DNA of 21,445 nt from assembly GCA_003506435.1 (NCBI GenBank), contig DOAQ01000001.1, positions 1 through 21,445 on the forward strand. The letters are read 5' to 3'. How positions within the stretch are numbered: position 1 is the first letter of the stretch; every line of letters starts with the position of its first letter. The notes below the pieces were generated by a model. That model was not told where the DNA came from, made no database searches, and was given only the letters and a program-made list of their open reading frames with translations. Shown here in pieces: positions 8,702-16,659 of this stretch. Made by a program: the position numbers and the translations under genes. The stretch is from Prolixibacteraceae bacterium. Its GTDB lineage: Bacteria > Bacteroidota > Bacteroidia > Bacteroidales > Prolixibacteraceae.

Positions 8702-8768
8702 AAGCTACAAGCCTCAGGCTACAGGCTTCAAACAGCTTGTAGCTTGTAGCTTGTGGCTCGCAGCCTGT
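8702..8768. repeat. Short repeat cluster with 11-bp inverted repeat between two operon genes
   Basis: AAGCTACAAGC at 8702-8712 is the exact reverse complement of GCTTGTAGCTT, which occurs twice, overlapping, at 8735-8745 and 8742-8752. Related AGGCT/CAGGCT words fill the rest. The block nearly fills the 87-base gap between the SDR and the zinc reductase. It looks like a small dispersed intergenic repeat that folds in RNA; there is no open reading frame. Confidence 0.65.
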
Positions 8769-8775
8769 ATCTTTT

Positions 8776-9861
8776 TTAATTCAGCATATTTTGTCCGCCG
8801 GTAACAGGCACTGCCTGCCCGGTTTCATATTCCTGTTCAATGATATAGTAAACGGCACGCATCACGTCGAGCGGGGTACAACCGCGCCCGGCAGGAACCT
8901 GTGCTTCATAAAACCGTTTTACATCGTCAATTGTTTTTGCTCCCGGAACTTTTCCTGCCCTCAAATACTGAACAAACAATCCGGTTTCGGGATCGGCCCA
9001 CAGCGGTCCGTCGAAGAAGTTACCCGGACAAACCGAGTTGACCTTGATTCTGTACGGCATCAGTTCCAGCGCAAACGACTGGGTAAGCCCGATTCCGCCG
9101 AATTTTCCACCGGCATACGCAAAGTTTTTATTGCTGCCTTTCAAACCCGATTTCGAGTTGATCTGGATGATGTCGGTAAAATGATCCGGCTTCCACTGGT
9201 TCTGCACTTTCAGCACTTTTGATGCATATTTTGCGCAAATGAAATAGGCCGAATAATTTACTTTGGTCATCAGTTCAAACGTTTCGGGGGTCATTTCGTC
9301 AAGACTACCCGCCCGTAAAATTCCTGCATTGCTGATAAACAAATCGAGCCCGCCAAACTCTTTCACGGTTTCGGCAATCAGGTTTTCAACCGAAGCGGCA
9401 TCAGCCACATTGGTTTTAACAAACAATGCTTTGTTATTGCGTTTTGTGGCATTTAACTCGTCAACAAATTCCTGTCCTTTTTCGGCATTCAGGTCGGCAA
9501 CCACCACGTTGGCGCCGTTTTGCATCAGGTGTTCAACTATTCCGGCGCCAAATCCCTGTGCACCGCCAGTCACAATGGCAATTCGCTGTTCAACACGGCC
9601 ATTGCCTTTTGGATAATCAGCTACCAACAAAGTACCAAATCCTTTAATGGTAATTGCTTCAATTTTTTTACCGGCACTTTTTATTTTTTCTGAAAGCTCG
9701 GTTAAAACATGATCTGAATTGTCAACCACCAAACTTTCAATTGATTTTACCGGTTCATAAAGTTCCCCTTCAGCAAAAAATTTAACTGTTTTCAGACTGT
9801 CAGCAGATAGCATCATGCGGACAGCCGGAATGATTTTATTGATTTGATTTTGCATCGTCAT
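8776..9861 (-). CDS. Short-chain dehydrogenase with N-terminal extension, sorbitol-6-phosphate dehydrogenase-like
   Basis: This NAD(P)-dependent SDR has 361 residues, about 90 more than the classical 250-270. The SDR core starts at about residue 93: cofactor loop TGGAQGFGAG (98-107), NAG at 178-180, a catalytic serine in INSKSG (S236 or S238), and Y249/K253 in FAYAGGKFG. A C-terminal TGGQNML resembles sugar-alcohol dehydrogenases of the SorD/RhaD-fusion branch. The N-terminal 90 residues (for example KGFGTLLVADYPKG) look like the tail of the class II aldolase domain fused to SDRs in bifunctional rhamnulose-phosphate aldolase/dehydrogenases, so this may be a shortened relative; that is inference. 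The TAA of the upstream PHP gene directly abuts this ATG (TAAATG), so translation is probably coupled. A second ATG two codons in is an alternative start. Confidence 0.9.
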   Translation of the reverse strand: MTMQNQINKIIPAVRMMLSADSLKTVKFFAEGELYEPVKSIESLVVDNSDHVLTELSEKIKSAGKKIEAITIKGFGTLLVADYPKGNGRVEQRIAIVTGGAQGFGAGIVEHLMQNGANVVVADLNAEKGQEFVDELNATKRNNKALFVKTNVADAASVENLIAETVKEFGGLDLFISNAGILRAGSLDEMTPETFELMTKVNYSAYFICAKYASKVLKVQNQWKPDHFTDIIQINSKSGLKGSNKNFAYAGGKFGGIGLTQSFALELMPYRIKVNSVCPGNFFDGPLWADPETGLFVQYLRAGKVPGAKTIDDVKRFYEAQVPAGRGCTPLDVMRAVYYIIEQEYETGQAVPVTGGQNMLN

Positions 9862-11091
9862 TTACGAATTGAAATATTTAATGATGGCATTTCCCAAAAC
9901 CACAAATTCAGCGTTTTGTTCAGTTTTTGCCTTTCCGTTTTCATCCAGATAGCCTGGTTTTCCTTTGGCAATCAGGTATTGATGAGCTGCAATGATGCAA
10001 GCTCCTTCGTAACCAATTTCAACCAGTTCCTCATCGAGATCAACACCGCCAGAACAGGAAACTTTAACTGGTTCCAGTGCAGGTGTGTTGTGTTCGGTTC
10101 CAAAAGTGATCACAAAACCTTTGTTGTAGAAGAAATTCACAAAGTCTTTCAGTATTGAAAATTTATTGCGCCCGGGAATTAATTCGAGACTGCTGATATT
10201 TTTAGCCTGAAGTTTTGCAAACAGCGCTTCCGAATCGCCTTCATAGTCGGTAAATTCACCTTTCGGATTATCGAGCAAAACGGGGTAACAAGGAATTCCT
10301 CCGCCATTGATAATCAGGTCGCGAACTTCTTCAAGGCTCAGAAAAGCACGGTCGTTTTCCGGAACAAATGCTTTGCCTCCGGCTTTCAGCAGGTTGCCGC
10401 GAATTTCGTTTTCCAATCCGGCAAAATCATCCAGGTTCGATTTCGGTTCTTTTCCTGAAAATATTTTGGTGAGAACAGATTTCCGGTTTTCGTCGCCATC
10501 AAATTTTTCATGAACAGCCTCACGCAATGCTTTTGCAATATGGCGTTCGCGCAGCATATTGCGGGCATAACGGGCTTTCATGTCTTCAGCAGTAAACTGG
10601 ATACCGATTTCAAGTTCAGACAGCAAAGCATTCAGCTTATCAATCATTTCGGCAGTCTGAATATTGCTTTCTTCCTGCACCTGTTCCAGCAATGCCTGGT
10701 ATTTTTCATTCAGCTTGAAAGGAAAAGAAAGGCCTTTTCCACTGAAATAAGTACGCCCCGGATTGTTGGGGTCGTTCACCCGGATGTTGTTGGCCTGCTC
10801 ATCTTTCTGCAAAGCCATGAATTCGATGTTGTACAACGGAAAAATTTTATACTTCCGGGCCAGTCCGGTAAATTCTTCGTAGCCGTCAGTCGTATAAAAA
10901 TCGTTGATACCCAACACCTGAACACCTTCATCCTGAGCCATTGTAAAAGCCTGCTCAATTTCAGTAAAAGCACTGAAGGAGAAAGGTGTGTGGAAATGCC
11001 CGTTCACTAAAATCGGATTTGTGTCTGCATTTTCCGAAGCCCATTTAATTAATTCCGATTCATTCGGAAGCAATGTGAAAATATTTTGCAT
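9862..11091 (-). CDS. PHP-domain metal-dependent hydrolase-like protein of unknown substrate
   Basis: This 409-residue protein belongs to the PHP (polymerase and histidinol phosphatase) superfamily. Visible metal-ligand candidates are H32 and H34 in VNGHFHTPFSFSAF, D64 in GINDFYTTDGY, E90 in LYNIEFMA and H334 in TFGTEHNTPALEP. They are spaced as in a TIM-barrel phosphoesterase with a large insertion at about 100-300, which carries helices predicted to cap the site. Known PHP proteins are phosphatases or nucleases, but I know of no characterised member of this length and layout. Its place between the E1 gene (128 bases upstream) and the abutting SDR argues for a metabolic role, such as dephosphorylating, ring-opening or cleaving the operon's sugar intermediate. 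The substrate is unknown. Confidence 0.85.
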   Translation of the reverse strand: MQNIFTLLPNESELIKWASENADTNPILVNGHFHTPFSFSAFTEIEQAFTMAQDEGVQVLGINDFYTTDGYEEFTGLARKYKIFPLYNIEFMALQKDEQANNIRVNDPNNPGRTYFSGKGLSFPFKLNEKYQALLEQVQEESNIQTAEMIDKLNALLSELEIGIQFTAEDMKARYARNMLRERHIAKALREAVHEKFDGDENRKSVLTKIFSGKEPKSNLDDFAGLENEIRGNLLKAGGKAFVPENDRAFLSLEEVRDLIINGGGIPCYPVLLDNPKGEFTDYEGDSEALFAKLQAKNISSLELIPGRNKFSILKDFVNFFYNKGFVITFGTEHNTPALEPVKVSCSGGVDLDEELVEIGYEGACIIAAHQYLIAKGKPGYLDENGKAKTEQNAEFVVLGNAIIKYFNS

Positions 11092-11162
11092 ATTTTATTT
11101 TTTTCAGGAACAAATAAAGTTAACTGCTTTTATTCTGAGAATCGTCTTTATTTCCGAAAATC

Positions 11163-11190
11163 TACCCCATCCCATTATCGGGACGGGGCA
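11163..11190 (-). other. Intra-operon RNA hairpin between E1 and PHP genes
   Basis: On the minus strand TGCCCCGTCCC pairs with GGGATGGGGTA across the loop GATAAT, giving an 11-bp stem with two G-U pairs. The plus-strand version has A-C mismatches at the same two places. It is the only structured element in the 128-base gap. No strong U-tract follows, so it is more likely an RNA stability or processing hairpin than a full terminator. Confidence 0.6.
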
Positions 11191-11219
11191 AAAATCTATA
11201 CTTATGAATAAAGAGCTTC

Positions 11220-13688
11220 TTAAACGCCTAACTTATTTCTTCTAATCTGTTCGTTCTCCGTGAAATTATTTTTCACCACGTGACCTTTCAAAGGAACTAT
11301 CTTTTCGTGGATGGCATCTACGATCCAACTGGCCTGCGGGAAGAAATATTCTTCCAATTCGTATGCAGGAGTAATCCAGTTGCGCGAGCCAACAACTACC
11401 GGCGGCGCATCTAATTCGTCAAATGCCAGCTCGGTGATGGTTTGCGCCATGTCTTTCATGAACGATCCACGGGCAGAAGCATCGCCGGTGATAATGATGC
11501 GGCCTGTCTTTTTCAGTGATTCAATCACCAATTCATAATTGAACGGAACCAGTGAACGGGCGTCAATTACTTCGGCGCTCATGTTGTATTTTTCCTGAAG
11601 GATATCAGCAGCTTCCAATGCACGATACAAAGTAGCGCCAATCGACAGGATGGTTACATCTTTCCCTTCGCGTTTCACATCGGGTTCGCCCAAAGCGATT
11701 TCGTAATAACCAGCCGGAACACCTCCCTTGTGGAACTGCTCGCCGATGTCGTACAAACGCTGACTTTCGAAGAAAATTACCGGGTCGGTTCCCTGCAAAG
11801 CAGCGTTCATCAAGCCCTTTGCATCATAAGGAGTGGCCGGAAAAACTACTTTCAACCCGGGGATGTGAGTTGCCAATGCAGTCCAATCTTGCGAATGCTG
11901 GGCGCCATATTTCGATCCCACGGAAACGCGCAATACCAATGGCATTTTTATCACATTTCCACTCATTGCCTGCCATTTCGGAAGCTGGTTGAATACCTCG
12001 TCGCCGGAACGGCCCAAAAAGTCGCAATACATGATTTCAGGAATAACGCGGCCACCGCACATTGCATAGCCAATTGCAGTTCCGACAATCGATGCTTCGG
12101 AAATCGGCGAGTTGAATAAGCGGTGATATGGCAGAGCCTCTGTCAATCCGCGATAGACGGCAAAAGCGCCACCCCAGTCGCGGTTTTCTTCCCCGTAGGC
12201 GATAAGGGTTGGATCTTTGTAGAAACGATCGATGATGGCTTCGAAAATACCATCGCGATACGCGTATGTCTTTATTTTTGAATGCGCTTTGCCGGTTTCA
12301 TCGTAGGCAAAACGTTCTTTGGTGGCCAGTTGTTTTACACGTGGATTTTCTTCCATCGGATGGTTCACGTCGGGTTTACGGTCTTCCATCTTATCAACTG
12401 ACTCGTTTGAGAACATCATTCCGCCAATCAGTTCCGGGTATTTTTCCATATCCATGTGTGGCGAAACTTTATCATCGATAGCTAGTTTCAATCCCCAGGT
12501 AATCAGCTCTCCGGTGACCGCTTTAATTTCTTCCAAAGCAGCTTCAGTGGCAACACCTGCCTTCACCAGTTCTTTTCCGAACCAGTTGATCGAGTCCTGT
12601 GCTTCCCATGCTTCCACTTCCTCTTTCGAGCGGTACGATGAAGCATCGGATGGCGAATGACCGCTGTAACGGTAGGTCAGTACGTCAAGCAGCACCGGTC
12701 CGCGTTTTTCTTTCAGAATTTCGCGTTTGCGTTTGTAAGCATCGATCACGGCCAACGGGTTGTAACCATCCACCCGTTCAGCGTGCATCTGGTCGGCATT
12801 CAGGCCAGCGCCGATACGGGCAGCCACTTTGTAGCCCATGGTTTCGCCACAGGTTTGTCCGCCCATCCCGTACTGGTTGTTCATGATATTGATGATCAGC
12901 GGCAGGCCGCCTTTCATATCGCCTTCCCACAATTCGTTGAACTGGTCCATCGTTGCAAACGAAAGACCTTCCCAAACCGGTCCGCATGCCATTGATGCGT
13001 CGCCGATATTGGCAACCACTATCCCGTCTTTGCGGTTTACTTTTTTGTACAGTGCGGCTCCGACAGAGATGTCTCCCGAACCACCAACAATTGCATTATT
13101 CGGATATACGCCAAATGGAGTGAAAAATGCGTGCATTGAACCGCCCAATCCGCGGTTGAAGCCGGTTTCGCGGGCAAAAATTTCAGCCAGTGTTCCGTAT
13201 ATCAGGAAACGGATGGCCATTTCTTTTGCAGAACCTGAAAAATTATTTTTTACCGGAGCAAAAGTAATTCCGTCGAAATGACTTTCCATAATTTTGGTAA
13301 GCTGCTCATCGCTTAATTTGTCAATGGCAGACAAACCTTTGGCGAGAATTTCGCCATGACTACGATGCGACCCAAAGATAAAATCTTCGACACCCAACGT
13401 GTACGCCATACCAACAGCAGCAGCTTCCTGTCCAATCGACAAGTGAGCGGGGCCGGGATGGTTGTATGCAATTCCGTTGTAATCGCCACGGATTTTTATC
13501 TGGTTGAGCATGGTTTCGAATTCGCGAATGATTACCATGTCGCGGAAAATCCGAATTAAATCTTCATTTGAGAAGTTGGCTTTTTCTTCTTCAACAGTTT
13601 TGTTGTATTGATTTACAGGAATCGGGTTGAACGTGATTTCCCCGGCTTTCCTTACTTCTTCCGGATTAATAAATTGAATTTTAGGCAT
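11220..13688 (-). CDS. Fused 2-oxo acid dehydrogenase-type E1 (alpha and beta subunits), TPP-dependent
   Basis: This is an 822-residue fusion of E1 alpha (about 35-410) and E1 beta (about 470-800), the decarboxylating or C-C-cleaving component of an E1-E2-E3 complex. Alpha-half motifs: GSHRSHGEILAKG (106-118), the TPP/metal motif starting GDAS (229-232) and ending at N270-N271 in MNNQYG, and YSGHSPSD (341-348), equivalent to the phosphorylation loop. Beta-half motifs: AYGEENRDWGG, NSPISEASIVGTAIGYAMCG, QHSQDW with H598, and GLKVVFPATPYDAKGLM. GDGA is replaced by GDAS, and the GD-to-NN spacing is about 12 residues longer than usual. Fused E1 proteins in this phylum are usually about 650-700 residues, so this one is long. 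Pyruvate, branched-chain oxo acids or acetoin-like substrates are all possible. E3 lies 98 bases upstream. Confidence 0.93.
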   Translation of the reverse strand: MPKIQFINPEEVRKAGEITFNPIPVNQYNKTVEEEKANFSNEDLIRIFRDMVIIREFETMLNQIKIRGDYNGIAYNHPGPAHLSIGQEAAAVGMAYTLGVEDFIFGSHRSHGEILAKGLSAIDKLSDEQLTKIMESHFDGITFAPVKNNFSGSAKEMAIRFLIYGTLAEIFARETGFNRGLGGSMHAFFTPFGVYPNNAIVGGSGDISVGAALYKKVNRKDGIVVANIGDASMACGPVWEGLSFATMDQFNELWEGDMKGGLPLIINIMNNQYGMGGQTCGETMGYKVAARIGAGLNADQMHAERVDGYNPLAVIDAYKRKREILKEKRGPVLLDVLTYRYSGHSPSDASSYRSKEEVEAWEAQDSINWFGKELVKAGVATEAALEEIKAVTGELITWGLKLAIDDKVSPHMDMEKYPELIGGMMFSNESVDKMEDRKPDVNHPMEENPRVKQLATKERFAYDETGKAHSKIKTYAYRDGIFEAIIDRFYKDPTLIAYGEENRDWGGAFAVYRGLTEALPYHRLFNSPISEASIVGTAIGYAMCGGRVIPEIMYCDFLGRSGDEVFNQLPKWQAMSGNVIKMPLVLRVSVGSKYGAQHSQDWTALATHIPGLKVVFPATPYDAKGLMNAALQGTDPVIFFESQRLYDIGEQFHKGGVPAGYYEIALGEPDVKREGKDVTILSIGATLYRALEAADILQEKYNMSAEVIDARSLVPFNYELVIESLKKTGRIIITGDASARGSFMKDMAQTITELAFDELDAPPVVVGSRNWITPAYELEEYFFPQASWIVDAIHEKIVPLKGHVVKNNFTENEQIRRNKLGV

Positions 13689-13745
13689 TTATTTAAGATT
13701 TTAGATATTAGACAATAGATTTTATAAATGTAATAATTCGGGGAC

Positions 13746-13785
13746 CCTCTCTTTCTCCCCTCCTTGGGAGAGGTTGGGGGAGGCT
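13746..13785. repeat. GC-rich palindromic intergenic repeat between lpd and E1
   Basis: A 40-base CT/GA-rich block fills the space after the lpd stop. TCTCCC (13754-13759) and GGGAGA (13766-13771) pair perfectly, and CCTCTC/GAGAGG and CTCCCC/GGGGAG offer competing stems. Its look (CCCCTCC, TTGG, GAGG, TTGGGGGAGG) resembles a short palindromic element I associate with many Bacteroidota intergenic regions. No reading frame is present. Confidence 0.6.
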
Positions 13786-13786
13786 C

Positions 13787-15145
13787 TTAAAATTCAAAAA
13801 TCGTTTCTTTAATAATTTCGCTGACGGTTGGATGCGGGAAAACAATTTCCTGAACATCTTTCACCCGAAGTTGCATTTCAACCAGCGCGCAGGCTCCCCA
13901 TATCATTTCGGAACAGGCACCGCCGACCATGTGAACACCGAGGATTTCGCCATATTTTTTCCCGGCAATCACTTTGCAAAAACCATCTTTTCCTTCGTTT
14001 TCAGCGACAAAACGTCCGGCATAAGCCATCGGCAATTTGCGAATTTCCACTTCAATTCCTTTTTCTTTTGCTGAAGCTTCGGTCAAACCAACGCCTGCAA
14101 TTTCAGGATGAGTATAAACAACGCCCGGAATGGCATCGTAACGCATTTGGTCTTTGCGGCCCAAAATGTGGTTTACGGCCACTTCTCCTTCGCGGCTGGC
14201 CGTGTGTGCCAGCAACGAAAAACCAGTGATGTCGCCTGCTGCATAAACATTCGGGATGTTGGTGCGACAGTTTTTGTCGATTTTCACTCCGCGCGGCGTA
14301 AATTCAACACCAATATTTTCGAGACCGATCCCGGCCACATTAGCTTTCCGGCCTACCGAAAGCAAAACCTGCTCTCCGGTTATTTTTTCTTCTTTTCCAT
14401 CTTTTTCAAAAGTTACTTCCTTGCCGTTCAGTTTGGTTACTTTTGCGCCCAAATGGAAGTCGATTCCGCGTTTGGTAAATTCAGCGCGAACAAATTTGGC
14501 AATGTCATCATCAATCCCGGTCAAAATTTCGGGAAGCATTTCAATCACTGTTATTTTTGTACCCATTGCATTGAAAAAATCGGCAAACTCGGTTCCAATC
14601 ACTCCGCCGCCAATAATCACAAGGCTTTTGGGTAATTCTTTTAATTGAAGAATTTCACGGTTGGTCAGAATTTGACTTTTGTCCAACCCCGGAATTGGTG
14701 GAATGGCAGCTTCCGAACCGGTACAAATAAGCAGGTTGGCAGCTTTGTATGTTTTCCCTTCGGCTTCAATGGTAATTTCAGAACCGCGTTTTTCTTTTAT
14801 AACTGCTTCAGCCATCACTACTTCAGCTTTGGCATGTTTCATTTTGGCACCGATTCCTGAAACCAGTTTGCGAACTACTTTATCTTTTCGCTTCATGATT
14901 TTGCTGAAATCAATACCAACCTCGCCAACTGTGATACCGTATTTCTCGGCTTCGTGTGCATATTCCAAAACTTTTGCCGAGTTGAGCAGGGTTTTGGTGG
15001 GAATACAACCTTCATTCAGGCAAACGCCACCCAAAGCCCGTTTATCGAAAATTACTACGCTCAGTCCCTTTGCACCGGCACGCTCTGCAGCTACATATCC
15101 GGCTGGTCCACCGCCTAAAATTGCTATATCGAATATATTTTCCAT
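13787..15145 (-). CDS. lpdA: Dihydrolipoyl dehydrogenase (E3)
   Basis: This flavoprotein disulfide reductase reoxidises the dihydrolipoyl arm of E2 with NAD+. Its 452 residues are a normal length. FAD-binding GGGPAGYVAA is at 11-20, and the redox-active disulfide C42/C47 lies in GGVCLNEGCIPTK. The NAD Rossmann motif IGGGVIGTEFADFF lies in the middle, the second FAD motif NVYAAGDITGFSLLAH follows, and the catalytic His-Glu pair H438/E443 sits in FPHPTVSEIIKE near the C-terminus. All catalytic residues are present. It lies between E2 and E1 in the operon, so it is most likely the dedicated E3 of this complex. A hairpin with a U-tract just upstream may lower its expression relative to E2 or mark an RNA end. 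Confidence 0.97.
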   Translation of the reverse strand: MENIFDIAILGGGPAGYVAAERAGAKGLSVVIFDKRALGGVCLNEGCIPTKTLLNSAKVLEYAHEAEKYGITVGEVGIDFSKIMKRKDKVVRKLVSGIGAKMKHAKAEVVMAEAVIKEKRGSEITIEAEGKTYKAANLLICTGSEAAIPPIPGLDKSQILTNREILQLKELPKSLVIIGGGVIGTEFADFFNAMGTKITVIEMLPEILTGIDDDIAKFVRAEFTKRGIDFHLGAKVTKLNGKEVTFEKDGKEEKITGEQVLLSVGRKANVAGIGLENIGVEFTPRGVKIDKNCRTNIPNVYAAGDITGFSLLAHTASREGEVAVNHILGRKDQMRYDAIPGVVYTHPEIAGVGLTEASAKEKGIEVEIRKLPMAYAGRFVAENEGKDGFCKVIAGKKYGEILGVHMVGGACSEMIWGACALVEMQLRVKDVQEIVFPHPTVSEIIKETIFEF

Positions 15146-15153
15146 AGTTTCAG

Positions 15154-15221
15154 AAAAAAAACCTCACCTCCGAAAACCTTACCCTGATAAATTAATACTA
15201 AATTATTAAGGAGGCGAGGCT
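15154..15221 (-). terminator. Hairpin with U8 tract between E2 and lpd (possible partial terminator)
   Basis: On the minus strand AGCCTCGCCTCC (bases 15210-15221) pairs with GGAGGTGAGGTT (15160-15171): 12 bp with two G-U pairs, followed by a run of eight U ending 8 bases before the lpd start codon. The 38-base loop holds its own hairpin (TTAATA/TATTAA). The stem starts within a few bases of the E2 stop. The plus strand would have A-C mismatches. The form fits an intrinsic terminator or attenuator inside the operon, though the long loop weakens that reading. Confidence 0.5.
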
Positions 15222-15227
15222 GTATTT

Positions 15228-16544
15228 TTAGATTGTCAGATTTTCAATTTGTTCTTTTATTTCCCGAAGGAAGAGAGTTGCTTCGCCGCCGTCCAGCGCC
15301 TGATGGTCGTATGTAAGCGAAAGGCCCATCATCGGTACAAAACCATAAATTCCGTCGCCCAAATCCTTCGGACGAGGAACGATGGTGCAAACTCCCAAAA
15401 TGGCAGTCTGCGGAAGATTGATTACCGGTGTGAACATTTCCACGCCGTAATTACCCAGGTTCGAAACGGTAAATGTTGCAGCTTCCGGCGAGAGTAATTC
15501 AGGATTGATATTCCCCTGGCGGCATTGAGCTGCAATTGCTGACAATTGTGCTGAAAGTCCTTCCAGCGACAGGTCATCGGCATTTTTTACCGCCGGGACC
15601 ATCAAGCCGCGTTCGGTGTCAACAGCTAGTCCGAGGTGTACTTTTTTAAACCAGCGCATACTATCGCCCAAAAAATGAGTGTTCGCCTGCGGATATTTTT
15701 TCAGTGCACGTATAACTGCCAGACAAACCAAATCGTTAATGGTAATATTTTGTGAAACTTTCCCGGCTTCGAAATCTTTTTTCAATTTCTTGCGCAACGC
15801 CATGATTGTACGTGCGTCGGCGCTCATGTGATGGGTAAGCTGAGCCGAGTTTTGCAGCGAAGCGTGCATTGCTTTGGCTATCAATTTGCGGATATTCGTC
15901 AGTTTCTTCACTTCAAAATCAGTGCTGTAAACCTGATTATTTGACGTGAGGTCACCGGCAAGCGCACGACCGCCCAAACCACTGGTCTCAGCGCCAACAT
16001 TCAATTTTTCATCCGAAGCTTTTGCTTTTGCCAGCGAAGTCATTACCGGCATGGTTTCGGCTGCCGTTACCACATCGCGTTCGATGATGCGTCCGCCGGG
16101 GCCGCTTCCCTGCAACTGATTGTAATCGATTCCTTTTGTCTCGGCCTGTTTTTTTGCACGGGGCGAAATTTTCACTGCCTCATCTGACGATTCGCGTATT
16201 GCAACTGTCGGCTTTTCTGCTACGACTTCAGCAACAACTACGGTTTCGGTTTTTACTTCTTCAACTGGCTTGCTGCCACCCGGCCTGAATTCTTCAACCG
16301 GTTCGCCTGCCGCACCAATGACGGCCACATTTTCAAGAACGGGAACTTCATCTCCTTCTGTGTAAAATATTTCAAGCAGGATACCTTCTGCTTTCGCTTC
16401 CTCTTCGAACGAAGCCTTGTCAGTTTCATAGGAGAACAAAATGTCCCCGACTTTTACCTGATCACCTTTTTTCTTGTACCATTCTCCGATAATACAGGTC
16501 TCAACCGACTGCCCCTGACGAGGCATTAATACTGGAACTGCCAT
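15228..16544 (-). CDS. Dihydrolipoamide acyltransferase (E2 component)
   Basis: This is the E2 core of a 2-oxo acid dehydrogenase-type complex, 438 residues and first gene of the operon. The N-terminal lipoyl domain (1-78) has the lipoylation lysine K43 in YETDKASFEEEA. A flexible linker rich in P, V, E and A follows (about 82-120), then a peripheral-subunit-binding domain at about 124-158 (ISPRAKKQAETKGI, GSGPGGRIIERDV), a second linker, and the catalytic acyltransferase domain (about 208-438) ending with the HxxxDG motif as DHQALDGGEA (H414, D418, G419). All functional parts are present with one lipoyl domain, as in small bacterial E2 proteins. The acyl group cannot be read from the sequence. 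It diverges from the GntR regulator across 191 bases that carry two inverted repeats. Confidence 0.95.
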   Translation of the reverse strand: MAVPVLMPRQGQSVETCIIGEWYKKKGDQVKVGDILFSYETDKASFEEEAKAEGILLEIFYTEGDEVPVLENVAVIGAAGEPVEEFRPGGSKPVEEVKTETVVVAEVVAEKPTVAIRESSDEAVKISPRAKKQAETKGIDYNQLQGSGPGGRIIERDVVTAAETMPVMTSLAKAKASDEKLNVGAETSGLGGRALAGDLTSNNQVYSTDFEVKKLTNIRKLIAKAMHASLQNSAQLTHHMSADARTIMALRKKLKKDFEAGKVSQNITINDLVCLAVIRALKKYPQANTHFLGDSMRWFKKVHLGLAVDTERGLMVPAVKNADDLSLEGLSAQLSAIAAQCRQGNINPELLSPEAATFTVSNLGNYGVEMFTPVINLPQTAILGVCTIVPRPKDLGDGIYGFVPMMGLSLTYDHQALDGGEATLFLREIKEQIENLTI

Positions 16545-16591
16545 ATTGATTTTGTTATACTTGTAATTACATTAGTCATACATTTATAAAG

Positions 16592-16633
16592 TTGAAATAT
16601 CTTTAAATGCGATATAAATAAAGGATATTTCAA
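16592..16633. promoter_or_regulatory. 10-bp inverted repeat in the divergent promoter region
   Basis: TTGAAATATC (16592-16601) is the exact reverse complement of GATATTTCAA (16624-16633); the centres are 32 bases, about three helical turns, apart. It lies 48 bases upstream of the E2 start. It could be a paired operator site for the GntR regulator or for another factor. Confidence 0.45.
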
Positions 16634-16659
16634 TATTCGGTTGTAAAATTATATATTTT

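Noticed and set aside
8702..8768. CRISPR-like array
   Set aside because: Repeats are 11 bases, overlap each other and have no regular spacers; no cas genes are nearby.
12838..13281. Open frames on the plus strand opposite the E1 gene
   Set aside because: Antisense shadows of a well-supported coding sequence, low-complexity and without domain motifs.
13746..13785. Insertion-sequence end
   Set aside because: No transposase, no target duplication and no matching terminal repeat is visible; a short palindromic repeat explains it better.
11220..16544. E1-E3-E2 block as the cell's housekeeping pyruvate dehydrogenase
   Set aside because: Not excluded, but less likely: the genes lie with PHP, SDR and SorE-like genes under a divergent GntR/UTRA regulator, and the E1 has unusual motifs and length.
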